Assembly (NCBI RefSeq): GCF_001044235.1
Contig: NZ_JYNL01000065.1
Location: forward strand, 1-49,699
DNA: 49,699 bases
Direction: 5' to 3'
Origin: Mycolicibacterium chlorophenolicum
GTDB taxonomy: Bacteria; Actinomycetota; Actinomycetes; Mycobacteriales; Mycobacteriaceae
The first letter of the stretch is position 1, and the number at the start of each line of letters is the position of its first letter. The notes under the pieces were generated by a model that saw nothing but the letters and a program-made list of their open reading frames with translations, was not told the DNA's origin and searched no databases. Shown piece by piece: positions 49,641-49,699 of the stretch. The position numbers and the translations under genes were made by a program.

Positions 49641-49699
49641 TAAGTGAGTGGGCTCGCAACTCAAAAGCCCACCGGCGGTGGGCCATAGGCCGTGTAGAG

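Larger units (their letters stand above)
49353..49699. other. 347-bp gene-free end of window, rich in short repeats
   Basis: No coding region seen. It holds a 14-bp direct repeat (49475-49488 and 49537-49550) and a dense set of GACAGGG/GGTCA inverted repeats (49588-49640). It precedes the minus-strand DUF4192 gene and may hold its promoter. Confidence 0.5.

Noticed and set aside
1..49699. tRNA, rRNA, CRISPR arrays, insertion sequences
   Set aside because: No cloverleaf, repeat-spacer pattern or transposase was found on reading both strands.

Overview
The window reads as part of a mycobacterial conjugative plasmid. It is GC-rich throughout and carries a complete plasmid-type ESX (type VII secretion) locus: PE, PPE, an Esx pair, EspG, EccB, an EspI-like ATPase, EccC, EccD, EccE, MycP and EccA. 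It also carries a type IV-like conjugation apparatus (coupling protein, TcpC/VirB8-like, VirB4-like and VirB6-like proteins) and a MobF (TrwC/TraI-type) relaxase. Carrying both T7SS and T4SS is the hallmark of pRAW-type plasmids of mycobacteria. No replication initiator, ParB partner or insertion sequence is seen, so the replicon itself probably lies outside the window.

Layout. 1-5738: the 3' part of an NlpC/P60 hydrolase, then an accessory secretion cassette (an Rv3899c-like protein, an EspC-like protein, two YbaB/EspD-like small proteins, and a helical EspB/PPE-like candidate substrate). 5739-6612: gene-free. 6613-10926: a minus-strand hypothetical gene, a membrane protein, an 835-residue Rv0029/Rv2082-like protein and two small EspC/PE-like proteins. 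11008-26825: the ESX core. 26968-29755: a zinc-ribbon protein with a helix-turn-helix look, the coupling protein and a membrane partner. 29809-30342: an XRE regulator on the minus strand, divergent from the T4SS operon (30432-38728), which is followed by eccA (38766-40532) and three small plus-strand genes. 42461-49352: mostly minus strand, with small hypothetical genes, vapBC, a broken AlbA_2/Schlafen-type gene, the relaxase with a probable oriT region in front of it, and a DUF4192 protein.

How it fits together. The ESX core builds an inner-membrane secretion machine, with EccB, EccC, EccD and EccE as the membrane complex, MycP as its protease and EccA/EspG handling PE/PPE cargo. The T4SS-like genes and relaxase move DNA. 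The two systems are interleaved: the T4SS block sits between eccE and eccA.

The most interesting signal is regulatory. Ten promoters share an upstream element, roughly AAAT-T-nGYGC, placed 28-29 nt before a TAnnnT -10 box. They precede the first gene of the accessory cassettes, eccC, the PE/PPE pair, the Esx pair, eccB, espI-eccD-mycP-eccE, the zinc-ribbon gene, the coupling protein gene and its membrane partner. Six or seven of them place the start codon at or within a few bases of the predicted transcript 5' end (leaderless). This looks like a plasmid-wide regulon that ties secretion to conjugation, and it decides several start codons. Everything here was read by eye; family names rest on motif recognition and not on database searches.
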